Shown here: positions 21,011-29,572 of the stretch, piece by piece
Numbering within the stretch: the first letter of the stretch is position 1
Layout: each line of letters starts with the position of its first letter
DNA from: Candidatus Chisholmbacteria bacterium RIFCSPLOWO2_01_FULL_49_14
Lineage (GTDB): Bacteria; Patescibacteriota; Microgenomatia; UBA1400; Chisholmbacteraceae
Assembly (NCBI GenBank): GCA_001816915.1
Contig: MHCL01000011.1
Location: forward strand, 14,462 to 52,795
Direction: 5' to 3'
DNA length: 38,334 bases
Translations under genes and position numbers: made by a program
The notes under the pieces: model-generated
The model's input: the letters and a program-made list of their open reading frames with translations, nothing else
What the model was told of the DNA's origin: nothing
The model's database searches: none

Positions 21011-22366
21011 TTATGAGCGAGTGATGGTAAACGTGCGGTGGTGAAAGAGGAAGGCGGCAGGACTGTCTTCAACAAGGAAGCGCTGAAAATCCTGATAGAT
21101 GAGAATTCTTTCCTTCTTATCGATCGTTTGCCTACCGTCTTCAAGAAGCTTATCAACTTTCGGACTGTTATATCGGGTGAGGTTTGTTTGCTGGGTTGAA
21201 TGCCAGAGACTGTATTGGTCAGGATCCGGAGGAATTTCCTGTGCGATGAGGAGGACTTGAAAATTCTCAGGGAGGAAGGTTGCAACCTTCATGGTGGTGT
21301 TGATGCCCAAGGTTGACCATACCTCCTTGATGTTTTCCGCGATATCAAGATATGGGAGCGTGGTGGTGAGTTCAATCACCTGGGGAATACTGTTCCCTTG
21401 TTCCCGTTCGGAATCAAGAAGCCGTTTGGCGGCTTCCGGATCATAATCATATGGTTTGACCTGCGGGTTGTGAGCCCATGAGTCGGGATTGATCGGACTC
21501 ACTGCCCGTACACTTTCACTGCCTTTATCGGGAATGGCATAGGTGAGCGCTTGACGCAGGCTTTTACTCGAAAGGTTGGGATCCTCAACATTAAAAAAGA
21601 GCGCGACGTAGCGGTCGGGATGAATCACTTCGGAAACGATCGTATTCGGCCAGTTCACCAATTCTCCGGGAGAGGATAGCTCGAGGATCTCATCGACTTC
21701 GCCGAGTTTAAAGGCAGTCACCGCGGCTTCCTGATTATTATAGAAACGATAGAGCAGTGAATCTTGATCCGATTTGATAGAAAGCTCTGTGATGTATTGG
21801 GCGTTGCGAACGATATTTTTTACCCGCATCGGACCCAGGCCGAGCAGAGCCCTCCTTCCCGGGAAGAGCGAGGATCTTGAAGAACGAAAGAGCGGTTGAC
21901 TGACGACCGTGGGAAAAGGAGAAAATGGTTCCTTGAGGTCGAAGACCACCTCGGTATCCGAAACCACCGTGATCGTCACATCGGAGAAGTTATAGTTAAC
22001 GTCATCGGCTTTGAATGGCTTTCCGTCATGCCAGAAAAGATCATCCCGCAACACGAATCGATACCGCCTACCGTCTTCCTCTATGCTCATGGATTTTGCC
22101 AGGGAAGGCTGTGCTTCCCCGGAAGGTGTGATGGAAGTTAACCCATAGCTTATTTGATTTTGGATAAAGAGGGGCAACTCGGAAAGGATCGGTTTGCCGA
22201 TGATGGCGATTTTCTTGAGCGGTTCAGTCTTCGGGAGCAGAGAAAATATTTTGGGTACCAAGAGGGCGCTGACTAAGCCCGCAAAGATGGCGATGAACAG
22301 AAGCTTGTTATGCCTCTTGAAAAAACCACGAAGCATCCAATATGCGAAGCGAATTTTTTTGAGCAT
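21011..22366 (-). CDS. Membrane-anchored oligopeptide-binding-like protein (SBP family 5)
   Basis: 451 aa. A basic N-terminus and one transmembrane helix (about 23-43) replace the usual lipoprotein signal. The body follows the OppA/DppA-like fold: YRFVLRDDLFWHDGKPFKADDVNYNFS (about 101-127), a central RYVALFFNVEDPNLSSKSLRQALTYAI, and YNSPKVDKLLEDGRQT near the end. It is shorter than typical OppA (about 530 aa). No ABC permease or ATPase is adjacent. It probably binds peptides outside the membrane, or has become structural. It lies 3 bp downstream of secG on the same strand. Confidence 0.85.
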   Translation of the reverse strand: MLKKIRFAYWMLRGFFKRHNKLLFIAIFAGLVSALLVPKIFSLLPKTEPLKKIAIIGKPILSELPLFIQNQISYGLTSITPSGEAQPSLAKSMSIEEDGRRYRFVLRDDLFWHDGKPFKADDVNYNFSDVTITVVSDTEVVFDLKEPFSPFPTVVSQPLFRSSRSSLFPGRRALLGLGPMRVKNIVRNAQYITELSIKSDQDSLLYRFYNNQEAAVTAFKLGEVDEILELSSPGELVNWPNTIVSEVIHPDRYVALFFNVEDPNLSSKSLRQALTYAIPDKGSESVRAVSPINPDSWAHNPQVKPYDYDPEAAKRLLDSEREQGNSIPQVIELTTTLPYLDIAENIKEVWSTLGINTTMKVATFLPENFQVLLIAQEIPPDPDQYSLWHSTQQTNLTRYNSPKVDKLLEDGRQTIDKKERILIYQDFQRFLVEDSPAAFLFHHRTFTITRS

Positions 22367-22369
22367 GTT

Positions 22370-22588
22370 TTATACAATGCGTAAGTTGATTATCGCCAGG
22401 ATGAGAAAAAGAAGCGTGAGGGCAACCGTACCATACAAAAGAATTTTCTCAACTCCTCTTTTTGAGCGATACGACTCCCCTCCCCCTCCCCAAGCGCTTC
22501 CCAATCCGGTGCCTCGAGCCTGAAGCAGGATTGACCCGACGAGGAGAACGGAAATAACAATTTGAACAACCAACAATACGATTTTCAT
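22370..22588 (-). CDS. secG: Preprotein translocase subunit SecG
   Basis: 72 aa. Two transmembrane helices flank the diagnostic cytoplasmic loop (LLQARGTGLGSAWGGGGESY followed by RSKRG). Small membrane component that helps SecYEG move proteins through the membrane. The next gene starts 3 bp after it, so the two are co-transcribed. Confidence 0.93.
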   Translation of the reverse strand: MKIVLLVVQIVISVLLVGSILLQARGTGLGSAWGGGGESYRSKRGVEKILLYGTVALTLLFLILAIINLRIV

Positions 22589-22620
22589 CGGTTAGCAAAG
22601 TATACCATAAGAGACCGGTC

Positions 22621-23025
22621 TCACTCTCTGGCGACCCAGAAGAGAAAGGAGTTGGTGATGCTTAGAGACAGCGAGGAGAGTACAAGCGTCCAAAATCTTG
22701 AAAATTCTACGATCGGGATGACGAATCCATGATAGGTGAAACCCTGGAACGAGAACTCGTTGACGCGGATGTCCTTCACGATTGATGTCAGGATGGCGAG
22801 CATGATGACGTTTACGAGCCAGCGGAACATGCCGAGCGTTAAGAGATTGATCGGCAGGAGGAGGAGAGAGACGATCGGCCGGATGAGGAGGTTGATGATT
22901 GCCAGGACAAACAGGGCAATCACCAATGTTTTTGCGCCTCCCTGATTCGTGAAGCCGGGAATGACGGAGACCGTGATGGAGAGTGCGGCCAAGTTAATGA
23001 TAAAGGACCTCAGGAGGGTTTTCAT
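22621..23025 (-). CDS. Phage-holin-superfamily-IV-type membrane protein
   Basis: 134 aa with four hydrophobic helices. The pattern (INLAALSITVSVIPGF, ALFVLAIINLLIRPIVSLLLLPINLLTLGMF, LVNVIMLAIL, FWTLVLSSLSLSI) is that of the PF04020 'phage holin family' membrane proteins, common in non-phage genomes. Function is unknown; there is no lysis gene nearby, so it is a chromosomal relative. Confidence 0.85.
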   Translation of the reverse strand: MKTLLRSFIINLAALSITVSVIPGFTNQGGAKTLVIALFVLAIINLLIRPIVSLLLLPINLLTLGMFRWLVNVIMLAILTSIVKDIRVNEFSFQGFTYHGFVIPIVEFSRFWTLVLSSLSLSITNSFLFWVARE

Positions 23026-23112
23026 ACTCGTTTCTCGACTCGATGTTCCACCTTCGCGGAAAACCGAGGCGTTCTAGACCGCGGATGGATAGCGACTTGT
23101 GAAATTCGGTGA

Positions 23113-23205
23113 TTTCCGCTTCGGCGGATTTCAGCTCTCATTGTGGTCGGCATAACAAACATTGTTATTCAAGATTCCACGTCCTAAGAGGCCGTGGAGC
23201 TTCAA
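23113..23205 (-). ncRNA. Possible structured RNA, copy A
   Basis: Minus strand, in a 274-bp gap without genes. Starts TTGAAGCTCC (23205 downward), hairpin TCCACG/CGTGGA with an 11-nt loop. The block AGCTGAAATCC comes 69 nt after the start, then TCCGC-TTCG-GCGGA, a tetraloop hairpin in either orientation. A perfect -10 box TATAAT lies 7 nt before the start (23213-23218). It shares both end blocks, the loop size and the spacing with copy B at 16012-16123. Confidence 0.55.
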
Positions 23206-23212
23206 CCTGCAT

Positions 23213-23218
23213 ATTATA
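23213..23218 (-). promoter_or_regulatory. -10 box before RNA copy A
   Basis: TATAAT on the minus strand; 18 bp further upstream is a partial -35 match (TGGACG). It could also serve the holin-like gene. Confidence 0.45.
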
Positions 23219-23299
23219 GAGAATTCTGAAGTGCCGCGTCCACGGGTTTACAGTAAGTTGCCACTGTAGCCCTGGCAGTATTTCCGGAAATGCCAATTT

Positions 23300-24676
23300 T
23301 TAATTATTGATCAGGGTCTTCTCTCGTAACAACGTGTGGTAGCGTTTGGCAAAGCGGTGGGCTTCATCCCGAATATGCATGATGAGCAGCAAGGAGGCGG
23401 AATCTTTCGGGAGACGGATGAAATGAAATATCTGTTTAAAGATTACCAATTCCTCAAACCGTTTGGCGATGCCGATCACCGGAATCGAATGCTGGAGGCC
23501 CTTTGATGCAAGCGCCTGCCTGGCAGCCTTCACCTGTTCCGTTCCGCCGTCGACGACGATGAGGTCGGGAATTTGCCATTCACGATGAGCGATTCTTCGC
23601 TGAATGGTCTCTTCCATCATCTTCGGGTCATTACCCTGCGAAATTTGCCTGATCCTGAACCTTCTATACTGGGAGATATCGGGTTTTCCCTGAGTAAAAA
23701 CGACCATTGAACCGGCTGATTGTTTTCCGCCAAGATTTGAAATGTCGTAGGCTTCGATGCGTGCAAAGGGCTTTTGCGGAAAGCGGGCGGATATTTTCTC
23801 AATAAAGGGCGCCAATGTTTTCCATAAATTCATTCTGGATTGAAAGTGATCAGAGTCCGCGGCGCCCACCCCGTCAAGCCAAGTGATTGCAACCGGCGCC
23901 TGGGTTACATGCTCAAGCATCATGAGTTGGTCGCGGATGGTGCGCGCGCGTTCGAAATTCAATTCCTTCGCCGCAGATTGCATTTCTCCTTTTAACGATT
24001 TGGCAAGACTTTTTCTCCTCCCCATGAGGAATTGCTTCAGACCATTAATATTGCGGGCATACTCCTGAGGTGATATTCGGCCGGTACAGGCGCCGGGACA
24101 ACGATTGATGTGTGAATAAAAACAGGCAATATGATGTTGCTTTTGTCTGGGTGTGGCATTACAAAAAGGGAAAATCCTTCTCACCAGACGTACGACGATT
24201 TTGGTTTGATAGGCAGAGGTGTACGGCCCGAAGATGCGGAATCGACCGGGGTAATCAGGAAGTTGGGTTTTACGAAGCATGAGAACGCGCGGGAACTCTT
24301 CTTTCGTTAAGAGGATGTAGAGGGGGGTTTTATCGTCTTTGAGGCGCAGATTGAATTTCGGTTGATGGGTGCGGATGAGTTCGGCTTCGGAAATGATTGC
24401 GTCAAGGTCACTCTCGACTATTGTCCATTTCAGCAACTTCGCTTGGGAAAGCAACAGTTTTGTTTTCGGATCGTGACCATTCTGACCGCGATATGATCGG
24501 AGCCGACGGCGAAGATTACCCGATTTGCCGATGTAGAGAACCTCTTTTTTTGCGGAAAGAAAGAAATAGATTCCGGGTTCGGAGGGAAGCGAAGGCAAGA
24601 CCCGTTCCCAAGCCCAGTGCCAGCGCGAGGGCCGGGATTTCGTTGTAGATTGGTTTGATGTTGAGTTTTTGCTCAT
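23300..24676 (-). CDS. uvrC: Excinuclease ABC subunit C (UvrC), short form
   Basis: 458 aa. The N-terminal GIY-YIG nuclease (GIY 35-37, YIG 48-50, R56) makes the 3' incision. A Cys-rich region (CPGACTGRIS) and a UvrB-binding UVR helix pair (AAKELNFERARTIRDQLMML) follow. The RNase H-like second nuclease (EAYDISNLGGKQSAGSMVVF, DLIVVDGG, IGIAKRFEE) makes the 5' incision. The C-terminal helix-hairpin-helix of the 610-aa E. coli protein is missing. The first 53 or so codons overlap the end of the upstream transglutaminase-like gene in another frame. Confidence 0.95.
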   Translation of the reverse strand: MSKNSTSNQSTTKSRPSRWHWAWERVLPSLPSEPGIYFFLSAKKEVLYIGKSGNLRRRLRSYRGQNGHDPKTKLLLSQAKLLKWTIVESDLDAIISEAELIRTHQPKFNLRLKDDKTPLYILLTKEEFPRVLMLRKTQLPDYPGRFRIFGPYTSAYQTKIVVRLVRRIFPFCNATPRQKQHHIACFYSHINRCPGACTGRISPQEYARNINGLKQFLMGRRKSLAKSLKGEMQSAAKELNFERARTIRDQLMMLEHVTQAPVAITWLDGVGAADSDHFQSRMNLWKTLAPFIEKISARFPQKPFARIEAYDISNLGGKQSAGSMVVFTQGKPDISQYRRFRIRQISQGNDPKMMEETIQRRIAHREWQIPDLIVVDGGTEQVKAARQALASKGLQHSIPVIGIAKRFEELVIFKQIFHFIRLPKDSASLLLIMHIRDEAHRFAKRYHTLLREKTLINN

Positions 24677-26387
24677 AGCGTTGTCCCGCTACCGAGACCG
24701 TCAACGCGCCTTGTGACTGCGTGAACCATTTTTTGGCTTTGATTTTTACCGGTATTTCGTGCACCGAGTACGGGAGCAGTGTTTGGAGCGGTACTGTTGA
24801 TTTGGTTAGTATATCAAAATCAGGGGAGGTGAGCTTCAGTTCTGTCTGAGGAACTGCGGTATTGCCGATTGATTTGACAATGATTTTTCCATTCTGGTTT
24901 ATGGCCGTTGGAATTTCGTTGGGCAGATCGAAAACAACTTCGATTTCTCCCCGAATCTCAGGATCCAGCGTACTGGGCATGATGTTGATGTCTTTCCCCT
25001 CCGTCTGGGAAATTTTATAGAATCCGGCCGGATAGGGAAACTGGGCACTTTTCCCATGAATAACGAAGACAACGTGATTGAGGTCAAATCGGGAAAAATA
25101 ATCGATGCCTTGCGTCGTATTTCCCCAAGTCGGGTCAACCGGTATCCAGATTCCCCGTTCTTGGTCATAATATTCCGGCCAGGCGTGCAGGATGTCCTGT
25201 TTGAGGCTCACCGGACGAAGCTTCGAATTTTGGGTGTAGGCAAAGCCGTTGAGTTCACGAGCCGGTATGCCTGCCGCGCGTGCCAGAGCTACAAAGAGAT
25301 CCGTAAATTCAGTACAGATGGCTTGATCCGGATTCGAGAGAACACCGACTGCCCCCAGCCTGACATTCCCGGCCTGAACGCGATCATAGTTATAGGTCAG
25401 TGTGGAGACGACATAGTTATAGATATTTTCCGGCGTTTTAAGTTTCTGAGCCAAGTCCTGGATGGTCGGGTCATCCACTTGCCAGGGGAGATCGGATTTC
25501 AAGTAGTTTTGATCCGGCTTCCCGGGTTCAGCCGTTTGTTGCGGAACCAGTGTCAGGATGACAAATCCGATTGCATGAATTTCAAGGGATTTTCCGCCTT
25601 CGACTTTGAAACTTGCCAACCAATTGCCATCTTCATCAATTTCGACGTTTTGCGGTTTTGGAGTGATCTGGTTGTAAATCATTCGTTGATAGGTCGTATC
25701 CGGCGGAAGTGCCACTTTCGCGAGCTTTCCGATCGGCGATGGGTTTTCTATCGAATAGCGAAGATCGAAACTCATAACCTGCGTATCTCCGAAAATGGCA
25801 GTGACCCCGCGCTGCTGGAGCAGTTCTTTATCGAACTCAAAGCCCAGGACGCCTTTCTGTTTCGTAGTCCGCGACGGCTGGGGGTTCATTTGCACCGGTT
25901 CGTGGAACTCCTCAGGGACCAGGAGGACGACCTGGTAGTTTGTGAATTCGGTGATGTCTTCGGGCCTCGGGATATTGACTTCCCAGATTCTTCCGTTTTG
26001 TTGAGCAATATCTTCATCTTGATATCCAAGCGAAAATGAAAGCGTTTGGCCCAGGCCGACGGATTTCTCCTGAAAAACAAAGTCGATATTCGTCGAGTTC
26101 TCATTGGTTGACGAACCGGGCGTTAAAAATCCCTGTCCGTCCCTTGCCCAAGCACCGCTGACTCTTGTCGATCCGACGGAAAGCGCATAGTGCGTTGGGT
26201 AGATGTCGGCAAATTTATTGGTGAGACCGATCTCGTGTTTCACGGTTGTCTTGCCGTCCGGACCGACGCTGTAGAATGATTTTGAGTTGATATCAAATTC
26301 CCGAGCGGCCCAGGCGCTAGAGGGCAGGGATAGAGAAGAAAAGAGAAGGATGACTGCCAGAAAGGGGACTTTTGAGAAGAATGACAT
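24516..26387 (-). CDS. Secreted/membrane transglutaminase-like protein
   Basis: 623 aa from the ATG at 26387, chosen because a signal peptide (FFSKVPFLAVILLFSS...SSAWA, cleavage near 28) follows directly; a TTG 25 codons upstream is less likely. A beta-rich N-terminal half precedes a transglutaminase core: ICTEFTDLFVALARAAGIPA (catalytic Cys), DILHAWPEYYD (His) and GIWIPVDPTWG (Asp). A single C-terminal helix, IPALALALGLGTGLAFASL, anchors it with a short basic tail. It probably acts outside the cell as a protease-like or crosslinking enzyme. It sits between uvrA and uvrC on the same strand and overlaps uvrC by 161 bp. Confidence 0.85.
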   Translation of the reverse strand: MSFFSKVPFLAVILLFSSLSLPSSAWAAREFDINSKSFYSVGPDGKTTVKHEIGLTNKFADIYPTHYALSVGSTRVSGAWARDGQGFLTPGSSTNENSTNIDFVFQEKSVGLGQTLSFSLGYQDEDIAQQNGRIWEVNIPRPEDITEFTNYQVVLLVPEEFHEPVQMNPQPSRTTKQKGVLGFEFDKELLQQRGVTAIFGDTQVMSFDLRYSIENPSPIGKLAKVALPPDTTYQRMIYNQITPKPQNVEIDEDGNWLASFKVEGGKSLEIHAIGFVILTLVPQQTAEPGKPDQNYLKSDLPWQVDDPTIQDLAQKLKTPENIYNYVVSTLTYNYDRVQAGNVRLGAVGVLSNPDQAICTEFTDLFVALARAAGIPARELNGFAYTQNSKLRPVSLKQDILHAWPEYYDQERGIWIPVDPTWGNTTQGIDYFSRFDLNHVVFVIHGKSAQFPYPAGFYKISQTEGKDINIMPSTLDPEIRGEIEVVFDLPNEIPTAINQNGKIIVKSIGNTAVPQTELKLTSPDFDILTKSTVPLQTLLPYSVHEIPVKIKAKKWFTQSQGALTVSVAGQRYEQKLNIKPIYNEIPALALALGLGTGLAFASLRTRNLFLSFRKKRGSLHRQIG

Positions 26388-26462
26388 GACCTCATTGTAC
26401 TCAAACTCCACGGATGTGGAAACCTGCAAGCCGGTCAAATGGATATTTTTCGTTAAAGACAA

Positions 26463-29408
26463 TCAGCGTGCGCTTTTAGAATCCTGCGCTCCATGAAGCA
26501 CGGACAGAAGATACTGTCCCGTATAGGAAGCGGAGTCGCTAGTTAGCTCGAGCGGGGTACCTTGCGAGACTATCTTGCCTCCTTCATCTCCCCCCTCTGG
26601 GCCCAAATCGATGATCCAATCCGCATTTTTGATGACATCCAGATTGTGTTCGATAATAATCGCGGTGTTGCCGGCGTCAACGAGTCTTCGCATGACCTGC
26701 AAGAGCTTCTCCAAGTCCGCAAAATGCAGTCCGGTGGTCGGTTCGTCTAAGAGATAGACGGTGTGGCCGGTGCTCTGCACAGAAAGCTCTTTGGCGATTT
26801 TTATCCTTTGCGCTTCCCCGCCGGAGAGCGTCGGAGCCGCCTGTCCGATTTCAATATATCCCAAACCGACGTCTTCCAATGTTTTCAAACGGTTATTTAA
26901 ACCCGGGACGTGCGAGAAAATTTCAGACGCGTCTCTGACCGACAGATTCAATACTTCGTCGATCCGTTTCCCCCGGTAGCGGACCTCCAGCGTTTCATCG
27001 TTGTACCTGGAGCCGTTGCAGACTTCGCAGGTCACGTAGACGTCGGGTAGGAACTGCATCTCGATTTTTACCTGTCCGCCTCCCTGGCACGCCTCGCACC
27101 GCCCGCCTCGGACGTTAAATGAAAAGCGGCCGGGCCTATACCCTCGTATGGCTGCTTCCTTGGTGTTGGCAAAGAGTTTGCGTATGAAGTCAAACGCCTT
27201 GGTGTAGGTCGCGGGATTTGATCTCGGAGTTCTGCCGATGGGGCTCTGGTCGATGAGGCTCACGCGGTTTACCTGTCCAGCCCCCTGGATGCTGTCAAAC
27301 GCCCCCGGGCGTTCGCGATGCACCAAACTGAGTTCACGCAGCAGGGCATGATAGAGGATGTCGTGGACCAGAGTTGATTTTCCGGACCCGGAAACACCGG
27401 TGACGCAGATTAATTTTCCCAAGGGGAAGGCAACCGTAATATTCTTGAGGTTATGTTCCCTGCAGCCAACGAGTACGAGATCTCCCAGTTCCACGCTTCT
27501 CTGTCCGGCGGTCTGCATAGAGATCCGTTTTTTTCCGGACAGATATTGACCGGTCAGCGAGCGGTTATTTTTCTTGATTGCCTGGGGAGTAGCCACGGCG
27601 ATGACCTTGCCGCCATCCTTTCCGGCGCCGGGACCGAAGTCGATAATCAGATCGGAATTCTCCATGGTTTCGCGGTCGTGTTCGACGACGATGACGGTAT
27701 TTCCTAAATCCCGCAGATTTTTTAAAGTTGTAAGCAATTTTTTATTATCGCGCTGATGCAAGCCGATTGACGGTTCATCCAAGACGTACAAGACGCCCGA
27801 AAGGCCGCTTCCGATTTGTGAAGCGAGGCGTATTCTTTGGGCTTCTCCTCCTGCCAAGGTTGATGCCTCTCTCTCCAACGTGAGGTAGGACAACCCCACC
27901 TCATCGAGGAACTGGAGGCGATTGACGAGCTCTTTGATGATCGGACGGGCAATGAAGAGCTCACGCGCGGAAATGATTGCCGTGAGCGCTTGCGCCCAAG
28001 CCTTTGCAGAGTGGATCTGCATTCTTGTGACATCGATGATATTTTTCCCGTCTATGGTGATGGAGAGCGCCTCCTTGCGCAATCTTTTTCCATTGCAGAG
28101 CGGGCAGATCTCTTTGCGCATGTATTTTTCTATTTCACTTCTGATAATTTCCGATTGCGTTTCTTTGTACCGGCGGCTCAAATTTTCCACCGCCCCCTCG
28201 AAAGTGGAATCAAAGGATGTGTCATGTCCGTAGCGGTTCGTTCCGTAGACGGTAAACACGCGGGCGGGATCACCGAACAGCAAGAGGTCGCGGAGGGAAC
28301 TTGAAAGCAGTTTCCATGGCTTGTCCATCGATTCGTTGTATGCCTCGAAGATGGATTTGAGCTTTCTCAATAACCAGCTGTCTTTTCCGGTCATTCTGGA
28401 AAACGGCAGGATCGCGCCTTGAGCCAGTGTGAGGTCCTGGTTCACTAAAAGCTCCGCGTCGACCTTCAAGAGTGTGCCGATTCCGTTGCATTCCGGGCAG
28501 GCGCCGTGCGGTGAATTGAATGAAAAGCTTCGAGGTTCAATCTCCGGAAGGCTCACGTTATCCACCGGACAGGCAAACTCTTCGGAAAACAAATGGTCTT
28601 CAAAACGGACAGGATTCTGGGGAAATTCAAATCCCTTGTCTTTTACCTTGGCGGCGATCAATAATCCGTTTGACAGATCAAGTGTTTGTTCGACGACTGC
28701 AGATAGCCTGCTTTTGAGATTGGCGACGGAGACTTTATCCGACGATTGTCTTTTTGAGAATGCGATCCGGTCCATGACCACGTCGATTGAATGTTTATTG
28801 GTTTTAATGAGGAGTAAGTCATCATCGAGACCGAATACCCGCTTGTCGATGCGCACGCGTTGGAAGCCTTTGCTGCGCAAGTTATCAAAAAGCGAGCCGA
28901 ATTCACCTTTGCGGTCGCGCACCACGGGCGAGAGGATCATCACTCTTACCTGTTGCCTCTGCTTTGCGTCTTCAACGATCAAGTCGAGAAGCGCATTGGT
29001 AATTTGCTGGGGAGATTGTTTTGCAATTTCGCGGCCGCATTTGGGGCAATGCGGGTGGCCGATTCGGGAAAACAGGAGCCGCAGGTAGTCATAAATTTCG
29101 GTGATCGTGCCGACCGTCGACCGCGGATTGTGGCCGGTGGCTTTTTGGTCTATGGAGATCGAGGGTGATAAGCCTTCGATTGATTCGACGTCCGGTTTAT
29201 CCATAATGCCCAGGAATTGGCGGGCATAGGAGCTCAAGGACTCAACGTAGCGGCGCTGGCCCTCGGCATAAATTGTGTCAAACGCCATTGAGCTTTTTCC
29301 GCTTCCCGATATTCCGGTAAATACCACCAGCTTGTTTTTCGGAATATTGACGCTCACGTCTTTGAGGTTATGTTGTTTTGCGCCCTTGATGATGAGTTCG
29401 TTTGGCAT
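26463..29408 (-). CDS. uvrA: Excinuclease ABC subunit A (UvrA)
   Basis: 981 aa, full length. Two ABC ATPase units with Walker A GISGSGKSS (32-40) and GVSGSGKST (about 670). Signature motifs LAGGEAQRIRLA and LSGGEAQRIKIA, and zinc-binding Cys pairs (CPKCGRE, CPECNG, CPLCNG, CEACQGGG with CEVCNG). As a dimer it scans DNA and loads UvrB at lesions. GGAG lies 9 nt before the ATG. Confidence 0.97.
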   Translation of the reverse strand: MPNELIIKGAKQHNLKDVSVNIPKNKLVVFTGISGSGKSSMAFDTIYAEGQRRYVESLSSYARQFLGIMDKPDVESIEGLSPSISIDQKATGHNPRSTVGTITEIYDYLRLLFSRIGHPHCPKCGREIAKQSPQQITNALLDLIVEDAKQRQQVRVMILSPVVRDRKGEFGSLFDNLRSKGFQRVRIDKRVFGLDDDLLLIKTNKHSIDVVMDRIAFSKRQSSDKVSVANLKSRLSAVVEQTLDLSNGLLIAAKVKDKGFEFPQNPVRFEDHLFSEEFACPVDNVSLPEIEPRSFSFNSPHGACPECNGIGTLLKVDAELLVNQDLTLAQGAILPFSRMTGKDSWLLRKLKSIFEAYNESMDKPWKLLSSSLRDLLLFGDPARVFTVYGTNRYGHDTSFDSTFEGAVENLSRRYKETQSEIIRSEIEKYMRKEICPLCNGKRLRKEALSITIDGKNIIDVTRMQIHSAKAWAQALTAIISARELFIARPIIKELVNRLQFLDEVGLSYLTLEREASTLAGGEAQRIRLASQIGSGLSGVLYVLDEPSIGLHQRDNKKLLTTLKNLRDLGNTVIVVEHDRETMENSDLIIDFGPGAGKDGGKVIAVATPQAIKKNNRSLTGQYLSGKKRISMQTAGQRSVELGDLVLVGCREHNLKNITVAFPLGKLICVTGVSGSGKSTLVHDILYHALLRELSLVHRERPGAFDSIQGAGQVNRVSLIDQSPIGRTPRSNPATYTKAFDFIRKLFANTKEAAIRGYRPGRFSFNVRGGRCEACQGGGQVKIEMQFLPDVYVTCEVCNGSRYNDETLEVRYRGKRIDEVLNLSVRDASEIFSHVPGLNNRLKTLEDVGLGYIEIGQAAPTLSGGEAQRIKIAKELSVQSTGHTVYLLDEPTTGLHFADLEKLLQVMRRLVDAGNTAIIIEHNLDVIKNADWIIDLGPEGGDEGGKIVSQGTPLELTSDSASYTGQYLLSVLHGAQDSKSAR

Positions 29409-29432
29409 ACTCTTTCTCCGGGATAAAGCTCA

Positions 29433-29461
29433 ATTATATGAAATAAGTCGGCTTCTGTGAA
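29433..29461 (-). promoter_or_regulatory. uvrA promoter
   Basis: Minus strand -35 TTCACA (29456-29461), 17-bp spacer, perfect -10 TATAAT (29433-29438), about 25 bp before the ATG. Confidence 0.65.
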
Positions 29462-29572
29462 GATGGTGAAGCTGGTAAGCGGGTATTCAGGCAATCGGAA
29501 AACTAATGAAAAATTTAAAGTTAATAATTACAAATTGAGATTATAAATTTGGCATTTGAAATTTTGAACTCT

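Noticed and set aside
22621-23025. Prophage signal from the holin-like protein
   Set aside because: The PF04020-type protein is common in non-phage chromosomes and no other phage gene is nearby.
23026-23299. SRP RNA, tmRNA or RNase P RNA in the gene-free gap
   Set aside because: None of their conserved cores (for example the GGAAG-type SRP tetraloop region or the tmRNA ends) is present; only the repeat-like RNA described above is supported.
25056-26039. 327-aa open frame on the plus strand opposite the transglutaminase-like gene
   Set aside because: It is antisense to a gene with clear domains, shows no family pattern, and its composition follows from the codon use of the other strand.
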